NCBI GenBank assembly: GCA_949130495.1
Contig: OX422211.1
Location: 635,285,217-635,349,216 of the forward strand
Direction of reading: 5' to 3'
Length of the DNA stretch: 64,000 nt
Origin: Sambucus nigra
Taxonomy: Eukaryota; Streptophyta; Magnoliopsida; Dipsacales; Adoxaceae
Shown here: positions 25,151 to 38,395 of the stretch, in pieces
Layout: each line of letters begins with the position of its first letter
How positions within the stretch are numbered: position 1 is the stretch's first letter
The notes under the pieces: generated by a model
Told to the model about the DNA's origin: nothing
Seen by the model: the letters and a program-made list of their open reading frames with translations, nothing else
The model's database searches: none
Made by a program: the position numbers and the translations under genes

Positions 25151-25632
25151 AATAATAAAATGATTCATTTTTCATTTTTAATCATCTTTTATTAATGGCT
25201 TATTCTATATGAACTTTAATTTTCCTTTGGTGATTTTGTTTTAAACGTAATAAAATGTATTTAAAATACTTTAAATATCTGTTTTTTGAATGTTTAAGTA
25301 AGGGGATGTCTGAGAAACTCTTTTGTAAAAAAATGATTTTGAGAGGGGCTTATTTTTAAATGTGAAAAGCAAAAGATGAAAGGGGAATCTTTAAAAATAA
25401 GGAGGTGCCGACTAATATACCCCTTGACCAACTTATCGGGACACTTGCATAGGTACATTTATTTTTCAGCCTTTTATTGTACTCATAGTTTATGGTTTAT
25501 TTCATTGTAGCTACTGGTTCATCAAATTCATCGTTTTATGGAAGAATGCAAGTATGAAAGGGGGCTCGGGGTGAGGGTTTGAACCACACCTTAACGTTTT
25601 TTATTCTTCCATAAAGTCCTCATTCTCTTAAA
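25151..25632. other. Spacer between the two antisense units of element C
   Basis: AT-rich with no ORF. By position it should hold the 3' end of the PMD transcript and the promoter of the DUF7745-like gene. No intact TGCCGATCGGCA site is visible here. Confidence 0.4.
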
Positions 25633-26829
25633 ATGGATATTACCATGATAGAGATATTTGCTCTTACCTCAAAGGCTTGGAAGCTATGTGTTTGTATAAT
25701 GTTAAATTGAGGCTTTTAGCTTGTGCCCCCCCACTTTGTGTCATAGCCAGTCAATCAATTGGATCTTACTCAAGGAAAATTTATATTTTTAGTACCTAGA
25801 GGACCACATGTTTCATTTTGGTTTGGACGAGGTGTGCCCAACTTATGACGAGTTCTTTCCTATGTTAGGTGTCAACTCTTAAGGTCCTACCACTATGCCT
25901 AATTTTTCTCATTCTCCTCGGATGGTACTAGTTTAATTGCTGCATATCTCCATTTCTGCTTCCCTACCATTGTTGCATGGGGGAACTATTAATCTCCTTA
26001 TGGAACTGGACTATATGGGTATAGGGGTTTTAGGGAGAACAACTTTGCTAGTACAGTGGCCCTAGGCTTAACTTCCAGGATGCTTTTGGTGACAAACGGT
26101 CTAAGTGAAGATATCGAGGTAGTTTCCATATTGATATGGATGAACTACCATTGCAACCATGCTTCCATTTTACTGGTGGAAACATTGAACGTTCTTGGTG
26201 ATAGTAAAGAGAACCATTTTACCTTTCTACGAGTTAGTCCCGTGATGCTATACATGTGGTTGGTAGATAGGCTTCATCTAGTTGTGCCTCATAAGTACCC
26301 TATGACTGGTATTCCTCATTTCTTTTTGTGATGTTGCATAGATTTAGATCCCTCCATGGATGACTTGAGCGATTGTCTCTTGGGTAATGGGGCTAGTCAC
26401 CTTCATTGCTTTGTGTCCTGGTGGGAAAAATCAGAGCATGTTTTGAAATTGGATTACTTATGCTATGCTTGTCTCTTGGTCATTCTGCAAACCTTCTTTT
26501 ATCTTCCCTATCAACTTTTGCGTTAAGTGGACTGCGAGTAGATTGTTCCTATGTGTATAACAATTTTTTATCCAGTGGAGGATGTGACTGAATTGCTGAG
26601 GATGATTTTGGGGAATCTGTGGAAGAATCGTATGCCGTCTCTATGTCTGACCCAATATATGGGGGAGGCTCCTGTGGTGTCGGGGGATTCTTTAAGATGG
26701 TTATGGATTGATTCCATTCTGAACGTTTGTGCTGAGGAAATGGGGGTAGAGGTGACTCATGTTACCAGATGTTGTGGAAGAGGGCGATGTGGTCCCATTG
26801 AAGCTGTTCAAGTTTTAATGTACTATTGA
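25633..26829 (+). pseudogene. DUF7745-like antisense gene of element C, decayed
   Basis: Segments align with the antisense gene of D at 49926-51167: HFGLDEVCPTYDEFFPMLGV here (near 25815) against RFGLEEVFPTYEKFSAILGV in D; HASILLVETLNVL...RVSPVMLYMWL near 26155-26260 against AAVILAETLNGL...RGSPVMMFMWL; and IFYPVEDVTELL near 26557 against NFFPVEDLTERL. The family (called DUF7745 from memory) is related to the plant mobile domain and is common in plant Ty3/gypsy elements. The function is not known. Several frameshifts and stops. It runs convergent to the pol gene of C, with 0.6 kb between their 3' ends. Confidence 0.7.
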
Positions 26830-27451
26830 TCGCATGAGGATAGATAATCAGAATGGAGATTATTAGGGACATTTGTAGAAACTACGTCTAGCTAAGATGG
26901 GTTTATGGTGAATCTTTTTTGGTGCGGGGTTTGGTGTTGGTATTTGTTAGGTTGCCTTGTTGGTGCACATTTATGATTTTTTTTATGTGTTTGGGGTATG
27001 GGCTTAGTAGGTTGGTAGTTGTATGGTAAGTATGGTTTATGTAAGTTTTTGGAATTTCTCATTATTGATGCTTCAGGTAACAACTATGTTTAGAAAGGTG
27101 TTTGAAATTAATGATGATTTTGATGTATTTTGTTGTTCCCTTTAAAATACTTTCTTATGCTTGGACTATTTATATCAATTGCTAAGGAATACATAATCCC
27201 TTAGTTCAATTAAACGATGGAAACAACTAATATCTCTTAATGGGATAAAGAATAACATTCTGTGGAAAATAAAGGACCGTGCCGAAGGTGACTTTATGGG
27301 CTTACTACTTTCCTCTATTTGAGATAAAATTATTATAATTTTTGAAAGATATTTTGAGAGGATCAAATGCTACATATTCCCTGCTAAATGAGAAAATACA
27401 ATTTTTTAAATAAAATAGAGGTGATAAGTGTGTAGCACAAAGAGAGTCGGA
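26830..27451. other. Intergenic region between convergent genes of element C
   Basis: It lies between the 3' end of the DUF7745-like gene and the 3' end of pol. It holds no supported ORF and presumably contains both polyadenylation regions. Confidence 0.5.
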
Positions 27452-30400
27452 TCATGGGTAGAATTTCTCGAGTTTATCCAAATTGACTAGACGTGCCATT
27501 TCATCTCCATCGAGGTTCGTGAGCATAGCGGTGCCATCTGGAAAAATCTTCTTCACAAGGTACGGTACACTCCAATTGGGATCGAATTTCCCTCTTGGTT
27601 CCAAGATAGGTTATACCATTTATTTGAGTATGAAATCTCCTTCTCATACACCGCGGTCATTGTCCTTTTTATTAAATGATCATATAATGCATCCATGATA
27701 CCCTTGTATATGGTATAAATCTTTCGGTCTCTTTTTATCCAAGACTGCGAGTTTGTCATAATGACTTTGCTTCTAATCAACTTATGTGACTTGAATTTGG
27801 AGCATAACCCATAGGGAGGGTATCTTAAGCTCAACGGGTAGGTTACTTCCATACTGTAGACTAGAGAGTAGGGGCTACCCCTAATGGGCATGTTGTTGGA
27901 TGTGCAAGGGATTCAATTGGCCTAATATCTACAACTTTCAGTCATATTGCTGATTATGGATTTGAGGCTTTTATTACAAGATTTTATAGACCCATTGGTC
28001 TACTGTTGGTAAGGTCAAGGTTTGTGACTTAGAATTACATATTTTTTGATTGCCTTGGTGAATTCATCTTTGAAATGGAGACCATTATCTAATAACAACT
28101 CATAAAGGACTCTGTAGCGACATATGCTATTATTTATGATGAACTTGGATACTTTCTTCTCATTAAGGGCCGCATATGATTCCTCTTCAACCCATTTGGT
28201 GAAATAATTAATGGCGGTGAGAAATAATTCATACCCATATGATGCTTTACGAGTGACTTTCCCGATGATGTCAATGTCCCAAGTCGAGAAAGGGTAAGGA
28301 GAGGTCATGCATTTGAGGAATCTTTTAACATAAGAAGTGTAATCTTGGACCATGGTAATCCAATAGTATCCTTATCGAATAATCTTCTCGAAAAGAATAT
28401 GACTATTCATGTGAGGCCCATATTCTCCACTATGGATTTTTTTCACTATTTCTTCTGTGTTATCCCCTGTGATGCATTATAAATGAGTACCATCAAAATT
28501 CTTTTTGAATAGTTACTTATCACATATGATGCATTGACTTGCAAGCTTGCGAATATTCATGCGACCTTTCTTATCTGCCCCATGAGGATATCGACCATGC
28601 TTGAAGAGACACAAAATATCATAATACAATAACCCAACCTTATTTGAATTTTCTTTCGTGGAGATTTTAATATGATAGTGGTGAGTTGACATGGACTGCT
28701 TCTGAAATTAAAAGAGGACAATTGTTATTCCCTTGAGCATGTTAACTATGGAGGCCAAATTTACCATTACATCGATGAACGTATTTTTAGAGTGGGAGAG
28801 ACAGTGTAATGTGACATCTTTGAATTGGTAGGCCAACTCTTCAAGCTGGGACTGAATGGGGTGGAGTTTCTCATCTATGATTTTAAACTTTTGAAAGAAT
28901 TGTCCTATAATGAGGGTCGATTCTCCATAGACATAGAGGTAATAGATTCCCTTATCGAAGGAAAACTTGAGGCCCATAGTGCATGATTAATATTCTTTCA
29001 TACTATTAGTGCAAGAGAAATCTATCTTGATGGAAATGGGAGCATGGTAGTCATTGGGTGCAATCAAAAGTATCCAAATGCCATATTCCTTTTTGTTAGA
29101 AGCTCCGTTAAAGAACATCTGCCATCAAAGCTCTTCATAAAAAGTATAAATAATATCTTTCTCTAGGAACTCGAAAATCCATTCACGAGCTTCTCCTAGA
29201 GAATGGTCGAATAGGTAATTAGATATGGAACTTACTTTGATGGACTTTTGGGTGATATGGTTATTATTGAACTCAGCTAACAATAGTAGACAACATGCAA
29301 CATGACTTGACAAGGTGTTATTTTCTAATAGTTACTTCATGGGATCCATTCGAGACACTAACTTTATGGGGAAAACAAGCATAGTGTCAAAGTTTCTGAG
29401 AGATCCTAGCCAGGTTGACATTGTATAGTTCACCTCATACCTTGCCAGTTTTTTATGGGCATAGTATATCACTCTCTCCTTTTATAATTGTTTAATGTAT
29501 TGGGCTAGCATAAAACAGGTGCATTGTCTATGATAATTAAGTCTAAAAGAAAGGGCAAATCAAGTTGTAGTGGTACGAGTAGCAGAGGTTAGGTAGGGTA
29601 CTCCATGATTTTGTCAAAAGCTTCTTGACATGCTTCATTCTAGACTTTGGTTGAATAATTTCATAGGATATTGAAGATGGGATTGTAGATGGAAGTGAGA
29701 TGGTTGATGAATATACTAATGTGTTGGATCTTGCCCAAGAGACGACTAACTTCTTTCTCGATTCGAGGCAGTGGCATTTTAAGGATTTCCTTGAGTTTGG
29801 CAGGATTTTCTTCGATCCCACTTTCATTGACCATGAAGCTAAGTAGTTTTCCCTTTGTGAAACCGAATTTTTTGTGTGGGTTGAGGTGCATCTGGTACTG
29901 TCACAATCGTTTAAGTAATTTCCTCAAGGTAGGAATGTTACCTTATCGACTTTTGTATTTCATGATCATATCGTCAATGTAGACTTCAACTTCCTTATGG
30001 ATGAGGCCATGCTGGATGGTTGTTGTTGATTTTAGATTTATAGTCCCGATGGATTTGATACTAAAAGGCATGATACTATAGTAAGAAGTACCACGGAGTG
30101 GTAAAAGCACTATTTTCTTGGTGGTCAAAATGTAACTTGATCCAATTATACCCCATGCAACCATAAAAAAATGACTTGAGGACATGATTAACTGTGTTAT
30201 CGATTATCATATCGATGTTGGGAAAAGATTAACCATCGTTTGGATAACCCTTGTTTAGATCCCGGTAGTTGATGCATATCTAGACCTTTTCTCCTGATTT
30301 CAGTATATGAACAATGTTGGTGAGCCAAGTTGGATATTCAACCACACGGATGAACTATAAGTTCAATTATTTCACTGCTTCATATTTCACTTTGAGGTAC

Positions 30401-31970
30401 TACTTGAGCCAGAGCTTTCAGAAGTTCTTCTTAACAGTCTTGCATTCAGGATAAGTATGGATCTTATGTTGTATGATCTCTAGGTTGATGTCAGACATAT
30501 GACTCTAAGACCGTGAAAAGATTTCCAAAATTCTCTTATAAGTTCTTCGAATTAAGACCGTACCTTCTCATCAAGGATTGGACCTATCCTAATATCATTT
30601 AGAGTACTACCAGAACCAAGATTAATAATAATTGTCTCATCATCATTAGTTTGAACACAATTTTATTGTTTGATTTTTTCCTTATTGAGATCGGTTAATA
30701 ATTATTCATTTTATTAGACCACCTTCGTTAATTGTTTGATTATAATCAATGCAGTTAATATAAGTCAGAAAAAGATACTAAAAATATTCATTTATTTCAT
30801 TGATAGCATTTGTAGGAAAAATAACATTTAAGGCCTCTTCGAAGGAGACCTCATGTACACTTGTATCAGAAATAAAAAAGGGGAAACAAATTCATACTCA
30901 GAGGATAAACAACAGGATTCTGGATGTTCAAAGCCGGTTTATATAGTATGATTTGCTAGTTGAGGAGAATCATATCAGTAAGGGTTATTTTCAAGGAAAG
31001 GTCAAATGACTCATACTCATCGAGGAGTATGAAAAGGTCCGTTCCTAGACCGGTAAGATAAAATGATTCGCCACTATCAGTCATTTCCATATCAGAAGAT
31101 CTTGAGAGAGATAACTTGATGGTGAATGGATTCACCTTATGATTGAAACCTTGAGTCCAAGTGAAGTTTTCTTTAAAGAAAACCTCAAATCTAGGCTTAA
31201 TTTTATTCTCAATTAGGTCATACCAAAGCTCTTAAAATCCTCGATAAGAGAAGTATTCACCTTCTTTGATAAAATACCCATTCTAAAAATCACCTCCTTC
31301 ATACCCTCTTTCAATACAGTTGACGGAGATCCATGAGTTTAGACGGAGATGGTTTATACCCCAAATCACATGAAAGATAGGATTTTTTCAAAACAACCAG
31401 CTCGAGAATTTCTTGATGCCTATAGCCGAGTCCCATTTTGTGCATGGAATTAAGGTTTTTAAACATATGGATTACATTAACATTCCCACGTGGGATGTGT
31501 TCACGGTTCATTTTGTCTTTGAAGTTGTCTCTAGATGAGAGAGGGAACAGAATAATCCTAAATCCTGGAAGGAATATGTTGTATGGTGGATCTCTAAAAT
31601 CAGAATACTGGTACTGATTCCATCGAAGTTATCATCATTTTTAAGAAAGATAATAAGTTAGTTATTTGTGAAGAACTTCAGTTTTCGGTGAACAGAAGAT
31701 TCAACCCCTTTGAAGTTATGAAGCCATAGGAGACCAAGGAGTAAATTCAAGTAGGAAATAATGTCTGCGACTTGGAATTTTGTTTGGTATATTGTGAGCG
31801 CCCCCAGTGGGAGTGATATTGACCCCATGACTTCTCGTCGTGTATTATCATAAGAATGCATATCAGAAGATGTTGGAGTGAGATTGCCAACCTGTAACCT
31901 TAGACACTAAAGAGTTAATAATGGGAATACATTCAAGGCATAACTGTTATCCACAATCACCATCGAAACT
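27452..31970 (-). pseudogene. pol: pro-pol of Ogre-like element C
   Basis: Reading down the minus strand: protease with VDNSYALNV near 31920 (the DNG of D has become DNS) and NLLLGLLWLHN; RT with EVEVYIDDMIMK near 29960 (catalytic DD kept) and TKGKLLSFMVNESGIEENPAKL; RNase H with GLKFSFDKGIYYLYVYGES near 28960 and ADVMVNLAS-like residues; integrase with PFSTWDIDIIGKV and NYFTKWVEEE near 28200 and a SPYSLVYSMEV block near 27870; end tail NLDKLEKFYP with a stop at 27452. The order and motifs match D closely. Many stops and frameshifts. Confidence 0.88.
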
Positions 31971-34497
31971 ATTTTGTATAACAATTCCATCGAGATGATG
32001 AGAGAATCATTATAGTCTAGGCCAAACTTGGGGATTTCTTTATCGATTAAGGAGACATGTCTTGTGGAAGTTAGAATTCTAGATATATGGATTACCTAAT
32101 CTGGGGAGGTAGAAGGAGGAACTGTAGCTTGAGTAAGGATCTTTATAAGGGAGTTTCGGTGGAGCTGGGAAGACATGAAAAGTTCTTACAAAGTTATGTT
32201 ACCTGAGTATTTTTTAGATGCTTTGGATGTTACTTTCGTCAATCGATATTTTAGGCATTGAGATATTTTTAACAAGCCTTTTCCCTTTGTCTACGGGTGT
32301 ACTTTTTAATTAAAGGACTGGGTTCTTGTAGTGCCGTCCTGATCGGGTATTGTGGTTCACGAATGCTGAGAAGAATAGAAAACTAACCGCTTCATCTATT
32401 TTTGGAGAATGAGAAACTTCATTAATCTATGATAACAATTATTTATAATATATAACACCCTATAAAAGTAATGGATCGTACTAGGGACCTTATCATTGGA
32501 TTCATCGTTTGAGCTATCTGAGGAATCAGAGTCATCCCCCTATTCGGTGGAAAAAATGTTTGTGTTCCAGGATAAGTCGATACATTCCTCAACTTTAATT
32601 TTTTGTTATAAATATCTTCCTATGCATCGAAGAAATGTTTTGGGGAAGGGATCACGTATCCCTTAAGCTTTTGTGCTCTAAGTAGATAGGGAGCTTCACA
32701 TAACTTTTTCTCCTCGACACATTATTTTGACAAGATTTGAACAATATTATCCAGGCTAAATTCCTCTAGTGGTATAAAATAATCATTGGACTAAAGAAAC
32801 CATTTTCGGTATTCCTTGTATATATCACTTATATTTTCATAATCCATGACCTCGAGGGTCATTTATGATGGGAATTTTATCCCAAAACTTATGAGTTGTT
32901 GTAAGACAATAGAAAACTCCATAATTTATATTTTATAACAGGCTTGGACAAAAATGGAAGATTTAGTTATAAGAGACAGACTGATTAAGAGTATGCTCTG
33001 GATGTATAAGAAGGATGGGAAAAATTTGAGAGCGACAAGTGATTTGGATGAGTTGTTAGATGGGTTATGCTTATTGATGGGTTTGATTATGATAGAATGG
33101 TCAAATTCTAGATCTTTATCTGCGAGGATCGAATTTAGGCTAGATTGTTGCATGTTAGAGGGTTTTGAGTAGTGTTTAGTTCGAGGCTTTCAAGAGGGGT
33201 GATGACAACTTTGTTAATGAGACATTGGATAAAATTTTAAGGTGATGGAATTGGTCAAGGTATGCCTGACAGTTTGATGGAAGTCACAATAGGTGTTATG
33301 TTTGAAATATTTTGGAAGCGTGTTAGGAAGCGATTGTAGGTCCAAGGGTTTGATGAGAATTCAAGATAAGAGAGCTTAATAAACATCGTAAAGAGGTGAA
33401 TAAATTTTGGTATATTCTTTTAGGGTTATTCAAGGATGGGATTCTAGGTCCTATGAGGTAGAAGCCTGAGAAGATATGTTGTTAACATTAGTAGTAGCAA
33501 GCTTGTTGTACTTTCTTGGGGTGAACTTCCCCACTGGCTTCTTGGACTCGGATTTTTCTTTTGAATGGCAACATTTTCTTCAATTTAGACCCCAATATCC
33601 CTAAGGTCTCTTAAGTGGGGGTTATACTGACTACCCATACAAGTTTTTATATGTGGTAGAAAATTATTCTTCATAACACTGATATGTTCTTCTTCTGACC
33701 GAAGGTTCTTCATGGTGTAAAATTTCTCCCTCTACATTGTGATGAAATTATTGAGAGATTCCGTCAGGTTTTGTTTGACAAATTCTAGATCTCAGCGAGT
33801 CGCTTCCAACTCTTTGTTGTATTTATATTGAGCCATGAATTCTTTTGCAATATCTTCCTATTTATGGATCCAAGATCCATCTAATGATAGGAACCAGGAA
33901 TAACACTTTCTTTAAGTGTTTGTTGGAACTTCTGAGCCATTATCTCTTATGTAACCCCATGTAAACTCATAGAACGATGGTAGTTGAGAATATGATTAAT
34001 TGACGGTCTGCTTCCTCCAGACATTCCAATATTGGGAATTTTCAACTTCTCAGGCATCATGGCCTTTGGGTAAGGGAAATGTGGGTGTAATCTACATAAT
34101 TCCGTGATATCTTCACTTGGTAGAATTTCTTGGAGAGTAGTTTGAGATCCGAAGTTACTCGATTGTGCTCTTCCAATCTGGGATTAAAAGGAACATGTAC
34201 GGGAAAGTTAGCCCGTTGCTGAGAAAAATTCGGCATTAGCAGATGTTCAAGAGGTGACCCATTGATGGGCGAAACACATGAATGATACGTAGCTTGTTAA
34301 TAATCTCCCGAAGCCTATATCAGTTCAAGAATTTTCAATCCCACAACATGGGAAAAAAATAATATTTGGATATGTTATTTTTGGGATTAGACTCCTGCTT
34401 CTTTGCATCTCGTGAATATCTATTTATTTATAGTGAGTTGAGCAAGTACCGCCATCAAATTTGGCTTTGCATTAACATTCTGATCAGTGCTATCCAT
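31971..34497 (-). pseudogene. gag: gag region of Ogre-like element C
   Basis: It starts MDSTDQNVNAKPNL at 34497, parallel to MENTDQAPVIQPDL in D. A capsid block near 33600-33860 (DIAKEFMAQYKYNKELEATR, SLNNFI, EEEHISVMKNNFLPHI) is collinear with the gag of D. The C-terminal part lies at 31971-33170 and is heavily decayed. Gag would form the particle. Confidence 0.78.
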
Positions 34498-36005
34498 GAG
34501 GAATCTTCAGTAGGACCCTTTGGTTTTTGATAAAGTGTTTGATGATGGTGTAGATATTCAAGGTGGTTTAACAGAAGATGTAATCCAATATGAAGCTAGG
34601 ATAAGCTAGGGGAATGCGGTCGCACCTAAGATGGAAAAAGTATTTTTTTATTTTATTATAATTTTTGGAAAAAAGATTTTTTGACATTTTTAAAAAAGGG
34701 GGATAAAGGGGAGGAAAGTCCCTTAGTTTATTTGTTATTATTATGTTTCACTAGTATTTATGTCTTTCCTATGGTGCAAGTGAAATGACGTACATGAACG
34801 AGTCTAGGAAAGAATAGGGTACGCAATGCAACCCATAGTTTGACTTGTTTCCAAACTTATAGATATGTCTAGTTTTTAAAACAGTAAAATAACGCAAAAT
34901 TGGATAGTAAAATGACCCCAAATTTCCATAGAGTTTCCCGTTGGAATCGACAATCTAGGTATAGGCGTCCGAAGGAAGACATTTATATGAAGTTTATGCA
35001 TGGGAGGTTAGCGTAAGGGTTCCCCACTTTGGCATGACTTCCATGATATACTTCTTGCCTATAAGGTAAATCATTTATGGTACTAGTGGAAAAGGATTTT
35101 AATATGCCCGAGTGTAGGTGAATTGCCTCACGATATATCTTGTGGTAACTGTACGTGTGAGCGTATTCGTTATACTCAACATACCTAAAGGATTTCAAAC
35201 TATATACCTCCCATCATGAGTTAGACAAGAGATATACTACGGGATTACTGTTTGATATACATCGAAGGTACTTAGCCAATGGAAGGTGGGATTCATATCA
35301 CGTCGGTTAACCATGATTCTCATAATCGATAACCCATCACAAAGTGACTCCCTAGTACATGATAAATATAAGGCCAACAATCGATTCTCATGTGATGTAG
35401 TGTGAAAAATGCATGAGTCTTAATTAATATTTTTGTGCAAAGTTTTATGTATGCTAAGATGGATTTGTATAAATACTAAGCATGGAATAAAGAATGAGAA
35501 TATACATGGGTGGCATATGATAAAAAGTATATAAGTGGAGAAAAGTCAGTATGTTCAAGTAACACAAAGCATGCAAAAGTAAGCAAATCAAAATAATATG
35601 TACACGGTGTGAAACATGTTCATATACACAAGTGAGATAAAGCAGGGAGGTATGTACAAAGTGGGAATATATGTAAGTGAGGAAAATATAGAGATACGCA
35701 AAAGTGATGATATTGTACTCATGCAACATGTGGTATGTATAAGTGGGAATAAGCATGGATATCTACAAGTGACATGGGGTATGTGATAGAAACGAGGGTA
35801 TATGCATGTTATAAGAAGATATATATGATGGGAGAAAAAGAATGTACATGGACAATGTAACATAAGCATGACATATATAACATGTGAGCATGAGAGAAAA
35901 AGAGGATACAAATGGAAACATATATACACATGTACGAAAATAGAGAGAAAATAAAATAAAACCCATGTAAATAGAGTTTAGTCCGCTAAAAGTCATTCCC
36001 TAGAG
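34498..36005 (-). other. 5' leader of element C
   Basis: A non-coding leader between primer site and gag. Two parts stand out. 34980-35330 is clearly similar to the leader of D at 41560-41850. 35450-35995 is a pyrimidine-rich, quasi-repetitive stretch (minus strand CACATGT/CCCATGTATAT-like blocks) that opens misleading Cys/Tyr/Phe/His-rich ORFs. Confidence 0.7.
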
Positions 36006-36014
36006 GAGTCGCCA
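36006..36014 (-). promoter_or_regulatory. Primer-binding site core of element C
   Basis: Minus strand TGGCGACTC (continuing CTCTAGGGA) one base after the LTR end, as in D (TGGCGACTCTGCTGGGG) and other Ogre-like elements. The tRNA is not assigned. Confidence 0.75.
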
Positions 36015-36372
36015 CTATGGCCATCCTAAGCATGCTGAGGAAAATGAGGGGGAAAATACCCGCTTTCCACTTCGCGCGATGTTCGTGGGCTACAAAGGAC
36101 ATGAAGCGGCCGTTATCGAGTGTGTGAATGTGTAGAGATTAGATTCGCCAACCTATTTTATTTAACATAGATTGGCAAATGAGATATCTATCTCTGAAGA
36201 GACGACGTAAAATACTAATGATTTATACAAAACCAAATAGATCACGGGCTTGATGACTATGTTATGGAATGGGAAGGTGCTAGGCACCTATTATGGTCTT
36301 TCAGTCTCTCATGGGCAATACAATTGTTCTATTGCTCCTAAAATGTGTAAACACGTGTATAATGTGCGTGGG

Positions 36373-36375
<3 letters not shown>

Positions 36376-36448
<73 letters not shown>
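36376..36448. repeat. (TA)n microsatellite left of MITE
   Basis: About 36 TA units, ending where the MITE begins. It resumes on the other side at 36846-36894, followed by (GT)n to 36915. Confidence 0.95.
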
Positions 36449-36451
<3 letters not shown>

Positions 36452-36820
36452 GCAGGCTCCTGTGCACACTAAGTTTGCACATTACCTTTTAAAAGTAGTA
36501 AAAAAAATATTTTTGAGTTGATTTTTTTTGTGTGATATTTAAACATTTCAAGGAACCCATATAAAAAAAATCAGCTCAAAAAAACTTTTTTTGCTATTTT
36601 TAAAAAATCGGTCAAACTTTCGCAGTTTTTAAGGCCTTTAAAAACTGCGAAAGTTTGACCGATTTTTTAAAATTAGAATTTTTTTTTTTTTTGAGCTGAT
36701 TTTTTTTATATGGGTTCCTTGAAATGTTTAAATATCACATAAAAAAATTGGTGTGCGCCAGCACTAAGTTTGCACACTTTTAAAAGGTAATGTGCAAACT
36801 TAGTGTGCACAGGAGCCTGC

Positions 36821-36823
<3 letters not shown>
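36449..36823. mobile_element. Foldback MITE in a TA microsatellite
   Basis: 375 bp, nearly a perfect inverted repeat. The ends are GAGGCAGGCTCCTGTGCACA and its reverse complement, and the centre is AAGGCCTT at 36631-36638, with arms of about 180 bp. There is no ORF. The right arm has an extra partial copy of its terminus (GCACTAAGTTTGCACAC near 36760). It is flanked by TA on the left and a short TC tract, then TA, on the right, so TA is the likely target. The superfamily is unknown. It can fold into one long hairpin if transcribed. Confidence 0.88.

Positions 36824-36915
<92 letters not shown>
36821..36915. repeat. (TC)n-(TA)n-(GT)n compound microsatellite
   Basis: Adjacent TC, TA and GT tracts directly right of the MITE. 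Confidence 0.95.
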
Positions 36916-38395
36916 AACAGTGTTTGAGGAGAGAAATCAATGTGTACGCTTCATGGAAAACACGAGAACAAATCATCCTAAGGAGTAAAACTAATAGAAA
37001 GAGAAAAATATAAAAATATCCAAGACGTGAGATTCAACAAATCGTGACTCACTAGGAAAAAGTGAATATGCATGTCAAATGGATCGCTAAAAATAAGAAA
37101 ATAGATAATAATAAATAAATTATGAGTGATGTGTCGAATTGTGACTCATTATAAAAAGTGAGTACTCATTGCAATGAGGTCACTAAAAAAGTAAATAGAA
37201 GTAAATAAAATAACATATAAGTAGAATTATTGTAAGAATAAAGCGAAAAAAAATAAAAAATGAGGATTCAATCCCAAAATATTTTTGAGACACCTATGTA
37301 GACGAATTGACATCAAAGTCCACGTAGTTAGAATTGAGAATAAAGGTGGGGTCTAACCTATTAATACGAAACTAGATTTTCTCTTTTTAGTTTATGAAAA
37401 AATATGAACAAGTGGTAAAGTGTGAGAAAAGTGACGTGAAACTCTAGTTTGGGGTTTATAGTATTTATGTTTTTAAATTTATGAAAATAAGTTTGAGAGT
37501 ATATATATAATAAAAAGTGTGATTAGTGGTGATAAAACATGAATTAACTAGAAAATGTGATAAAAATCAATGAAATATGTGAAATAACACTAAAAGTGAT
37601 AAAGTAGGATGAAGAGGATTTAGACCTTCTAAGCGATTTGACTTCTGATTTTTACATGATGGTGGAGTGGTTGAAAGTGGTGGAAAAAGGTGAGGTGAGG
37701 GAATGGTATAAGGTAATGTAAGAGAATGTTCTTGGGAGTGATGTAATAGGGTTGCTGCAGGAATTATGAGATTGAAAGTCTTGAATGGTAAGGTTAGGGT
37801 TTCCTTAAATAGGGAACCCCAGGCTATCTTTGGGGGGGGGGGGGGGGACCTATATGCATGGCTCTCGGCCTTCCTATTAGCAGGACTACAAGGCTTGGAG
37901 GCGATGTAAAGTCTTCCCTGCCTGCATACGGGGGGAGTTGTGTCTATTGGTAGAGTGAAAATTGATTTTTCGATAAAACTACCATAAAATGTGAATTGTA
38001 AGTTCGATTTGCACATATTAGGGACTGCTGTAAAGAGGATTTAGATATATGAAAGTTTTATGAGATACTCTTGGGTATGAGAGTTATCTAAAGTCAAACG
38101 CAGCTCAAAGAGCAGTCGGTGACCTCTGATTAGGGCTTATGGGTAAAAAGGTTGCTAAATGTGAATTGTAAGTTCGATTAGTGCACGGTAGAGACAGTTA
38201 AAAAGGGAATTTAGATCCCTATGAAAGTAATTTGAGATAATATTGGGTCCGAGATTTTACCAAAGTCAAACGGAGCTCATAAATCATCTGATCATTCTCT
38301 GATTAGGGTTAAAAAGAGGACCAGGGTCACGGGTTTGAAGGAACTTTGTTTGGACCTTGTGGAGGTTATGGGGGGTATTAGAATGGGTGTTTATA

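Larger units (their letters stand above)
36016..38395 (-). repeat. 5' LTR of element C
   Basis: The outer end reads TATAAACACCCATTCTAATA on the minus strand, matching the start of the D LTR (TGTAGACACCCCATTCTGTT). Inner blocks (GGTGCCTAGCACCTTCCC; AACTACGTGGACTTTGATG) also match. It is interrupted by a TA microsatellite and a MITE at 36376-36915. A run of 16 G lies at 37832-37847. The 3' LTR of C is outside the window. Confidence 0.85.

Noticed and set aside
35454..35996. Overlapping Cys/Tyr/Phe/His-rich ORFs on the minus strand
   Set aside because: They come from the pyrimidine-rich, quasi-repetitive leader of element C; no conserved frame, and the leader of D does not keep them.
36250..36492. 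An 80-codon ORF with a long Tyr-Ile repeat
   Set aside because: It translates the TA microsatellite next to the MITE; not a protein gene.
37567..38016. A 149-codon Pro/Ser-rich ORF on the minus strand
   Set aside because: It lies inside the LTR of C, runs through a 16-base G/C homopolymer, and is not kept in the LTR of D.
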